A DNA stretch of 31,657 nucleotides. Origin: a virus. Position 1 is the stretch's first letter, and every line of letters starts with the position of its first letter. Position numbers and translations under genes: made by a program. Of this stretch, positions 31,101 to 31,657 are shown one piece after another. The stretch covers positions 1 to 31,657 of IMG/VR virus record IMGVR_UViG_3300020187_000125; one strand, 5' to 3'. Below the pieces are notes generated by a model. That model saw only the letters and a list, made by a program, of their open reading frames with translations, searched no databases and was not told where the DNA came from.

Positions 31101-31657
31101 GTACAGACGCAGTAATCCCTGTTGCTACAGATAGTGTATCAGGGGTAATGTCTGCGGCAGACCATACTAAGTTGACAGGAATAGAAACTAGTGCTGATGT
31201 TACTGACACTGCTAACGTTACTGCCGCTGGTGCTTTGATGGACTCTGAACTTGCATCTATAGCAGATGTTAAGGCATTAGACCAATCTGTTATATCTGGA
31301 GCAAGTCCTACCTTTGGTACTGCTAATATGTCAGATGCTACTAATAAGAGGTTTATGACTGACGCACAGGAAACTAAGTTAGATAGTGTCGAGTCTTCTG
31401 CTGATGTTACTGACACTGCTAACGTTACTGCCGCAGGTGCTTTGATGGATAGTGAGTTAACAGACTTAGCAGGAGTCAAAGGTGTTACGATATCTACCTT
31501 ACAAGTGAAACCTTCGGAAGGTGCATTTGCTAATGGAGATAAAACTAAGTTAGATGGAATTGAAGCATCTGCCGATGTAACTGATACTGCTAATGTTACT
31601 TCTGCGGGCGCAGTAATGGATAGTGAGTTAACATCTATTGCTGATGTAAAAGCATTA
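28178..31657 (+). CDS. Long repetitive tail fibre protein, N-terminal 1160 residues (cut by window edge)
   Basis: The reading frame is open from the ATG at 28178 to the last base of the window: 3480 nt, 1160 codons without a stop. I checked the frame at several points and saw no shift. The start (MPSVIYRDPKIKINAVVYKD) is followed by DAGGDGS repeats (near residues 122, 155 and 365, units of 'VTDAGGDGSLxYN..TGxxxYTGxSAxEVRAH'), 'GSTNQYHTTARA/GSNLYYTNSRADARI/GSTNLYHTDARVDARI' units, then from about residue 550 long tandem modules of the type FTDADHTKLNGIEASA, ATADQTDAEIRTAVE, ADVTDTANVTAAGALMDSEL and IADVKALDQSV. These are typical of trimeric marine phage fibre shafts. The host-binding tip is beyond the window. 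A chaperone or a host-range gene may follow. Confidence 0.82.
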   Translation, partial: MPSVIYRDPKIKINAVVYKDTTVRVKKLVVGTPVKRVTSGAFNIDNLSGVSTLNKTAGSILAYNASDTNWSTTNFATGNNISITFDSAANTFTFGTNAALTNVTSLDATTTSTVRGVLSVTDAGGDGSLAYNNSTGVVTYTGPSASEARAHVSAVDAGGDGSFTYNSGTGAFTYTGPSAAEVRAHISANKGLSISSGELNIDSANVKGMFSGGTGVTYNNGVISIGQPVATTSDVTFNDVIISGDLTVSGTQTTVNTETLLLADNVIVVNSNATGSPTENGGIEVERGDATNKTLIWNETDDKWTVGSETFVAGTFEGNVTGNVTGNVTGQTSDISNHDTDDLTEGSTNQYHTTARARSAVSVTDAGGDGSLSYNTNTGVITYTGASAAEVRAHLTANKGLSVTDGEFNIDSANVRGMFSASGDLSYNSGTGQFSFDVENVYTKANFDSDLGLANTGQLPEGSNLYYTNSRADARITAALIDEDDMTSNSATRLPSQQSVKAYVDSQVQSKDALSELSGTTDDVTEGSTNLYHTDARVDARITTSSVTATGALMDSELTDLAGVKGVTISTLQPKPSEGAFANGDKTKLDAIEPGATADQTDAEIRTAVESATDSNVFTDADHSKLNGIEASATADQTDAEIKTAYENNSDTNAFTDAEKTKLTNIEASADVTDTANVTSAGALMDSELASIADVKALDQSVVSGATPTFTTTNFTDDTDKRFMTDAQESKLDGIEASATADQTDAEIRAAVEAATDSNVFTDADHTKLNAIEASADVTDTANVTAAGALMDSEVDADIKTLSLPANTTISAFGKTLVDDADAATARTTLGVDASGTDNSTDVTLAGSLDYITISGQEITRNAINLSTDVTGTLPVGNMAATALTTVQTAANESAHLALTAQEGDVVVRSDQNKTYMHNGGTAGTMDDYTLLATPTDAVTSVNGNTGVVTVTENVTTNLSITGTDAARTIVSSDGTDAVIPVATDSVSGVMSAADHTKLTGIETSADVTDTANVTAAGALMDSELASIADVKALDQSVISGASPTFGTANMSDATNKRFMTDAQETKLDSVESSADVTDTANVTAAGALMDSELTDLAGVKGVTISTLQVKPSEGAFANGDKTKLDGIEASADVTDTANVTSAGAVMDSELTSIADVKAL
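29831..29956 (+). repeat. Fibre repeat A copy 1 (42 codons)
   Basis: Encodes ALMDSELTDLAGVKGVTIST then LQPKPSEGAFANGDKTKLDA and IE. Compared with 31439-31564, by my count 19 of 42 codons differ synonymously and only 2 differ in the residue encoded. Confidence 0.85.
30224..30394 (+). repeat. Fibre repeat B copy 1 (57 codons)
   Basis: Encodes ALMDSELASIADVKALDQSV, then VSGATPTF, a DKRFMTDAQESKLDGIEASA ending. It is paired with 31232-31402; by my count 12 of 57 residues differ. Confidence 0.8.
31232..31402 (+). repeat. Fibre repeat B copy 2 (57 codons)
   Basis: The second copy of repeat B, about 1008 bp downstream of the first, in the same frame. The LMDSELASIADVKALDQSV and RFMTDAQExKLD parts are conserved and the middle varies. 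Confidence 0.8.
31439..31564 (+). repeat. Fibre repeat A copy 2 (42 codons)
   Basis: The second copy of repeat A, 1608 bp downstream of copy 1, in the same reading frame. The encoded sequence differs from copy 1 only at Pro to Val and Ala to Gly, despite many changed codons. Confidence 0.85.

Noticed and set aside
30961-31479. Long open frames on the minus strand opposite the tail fibre and other Thr/Ala-rich genes
   Set aside because: They are compositional shadows of the repetitive plus-strand genes: low-complexity Val/Ser/Ala translation with no ribosome site or independent family features.

Overview
The window reads as part of the late, virion-structure region of a T4-like contractile-tailed phage (myovirus), A/T-rich and most similar in style to marine T4-like phages of cyanobacteria or SAR11-type bacteria. 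The basis is a nearly complete set of T4-type baseplate and tail-tube homologues in recognisable order (gp26, gp54-like, gp2-like, gp4, gp48, gp53, a gp27-like hub, a dispersed gp5, gp25, gp6, gp7, gp8), the T4 late promoter octamer TATAAATA in front of transcription units, and tightly packed genes with 0-15 bp gaps or small overlaps. The host cannot be determined from this window.

Layout. Positions 1-1940 are on the minus strand: the start of gp26 (baseplate hub, cut by the window edge), a tube-initiator-like protein, a gp2-like DNA-end/head-completion protein and gp4. A short divergent promoter region (1941-1995) separates them from a plus-strand block that runs to the end of the window. 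From 1996 to 11772 lie the tube cap (gp48), wedge gp53, the hub (gp27-like) and an expanded membrane-puncturing/cell-wall module: an OB-fold plus tail-lysozyme-like protein, a 1065-aa protein with an amidase and an M15-type peptidase, and a gp5-like beta-helix needle with a long extra C-terminus. From 11819 to 17473 come the wedge proteins gp25, gp6, gp7 (only the conserved T4 C-terminal part) and gp8, with one fibre-like structural protein between gp7 and gp8. From 17486 to 25717 come a 1733-aa structural protein, a small coiled-coil protein and two repetitive Thr/Ala-rich structural proteins. At 25754-27580 sits a three-gene accessory cassette (unknown charged protein, GT8-like glycosyltransferase, 2OG-Fe(II) oxygenase-like protein). 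After a 221-bp intergenic region with a textbook sigma70-type promoter pointing backwards and a late promoter pointing forwards, the window ends with a 122-aa conserved protein and the first 1160 codons of a long repetitive tail-fibre gene that runs off the edge.

How it works together. gp48 and the gp54-like protein start the tail tube on the hub; gp53, gp25, gp6, gp7 and gp8 build the wedges; the hub carries the needle and cell-wall enzymes; the repetitive proteins probably form fibres and short tail appendages. No convincing T4 gp9, gp10, gp11 or gp12 homologue is seen, so the 1733-aa protein and the repetitive proteins are the likely replacements. The most noteworthy points are the dispersed gp5 with an apparently degenerate lysozyme and added amidase and peptidase; two late promoters placed so that the mRNA should begin at the start codon; the antisense sigma70 promoter; and fibre repeats that keep their protein sequence while scrambling codons.
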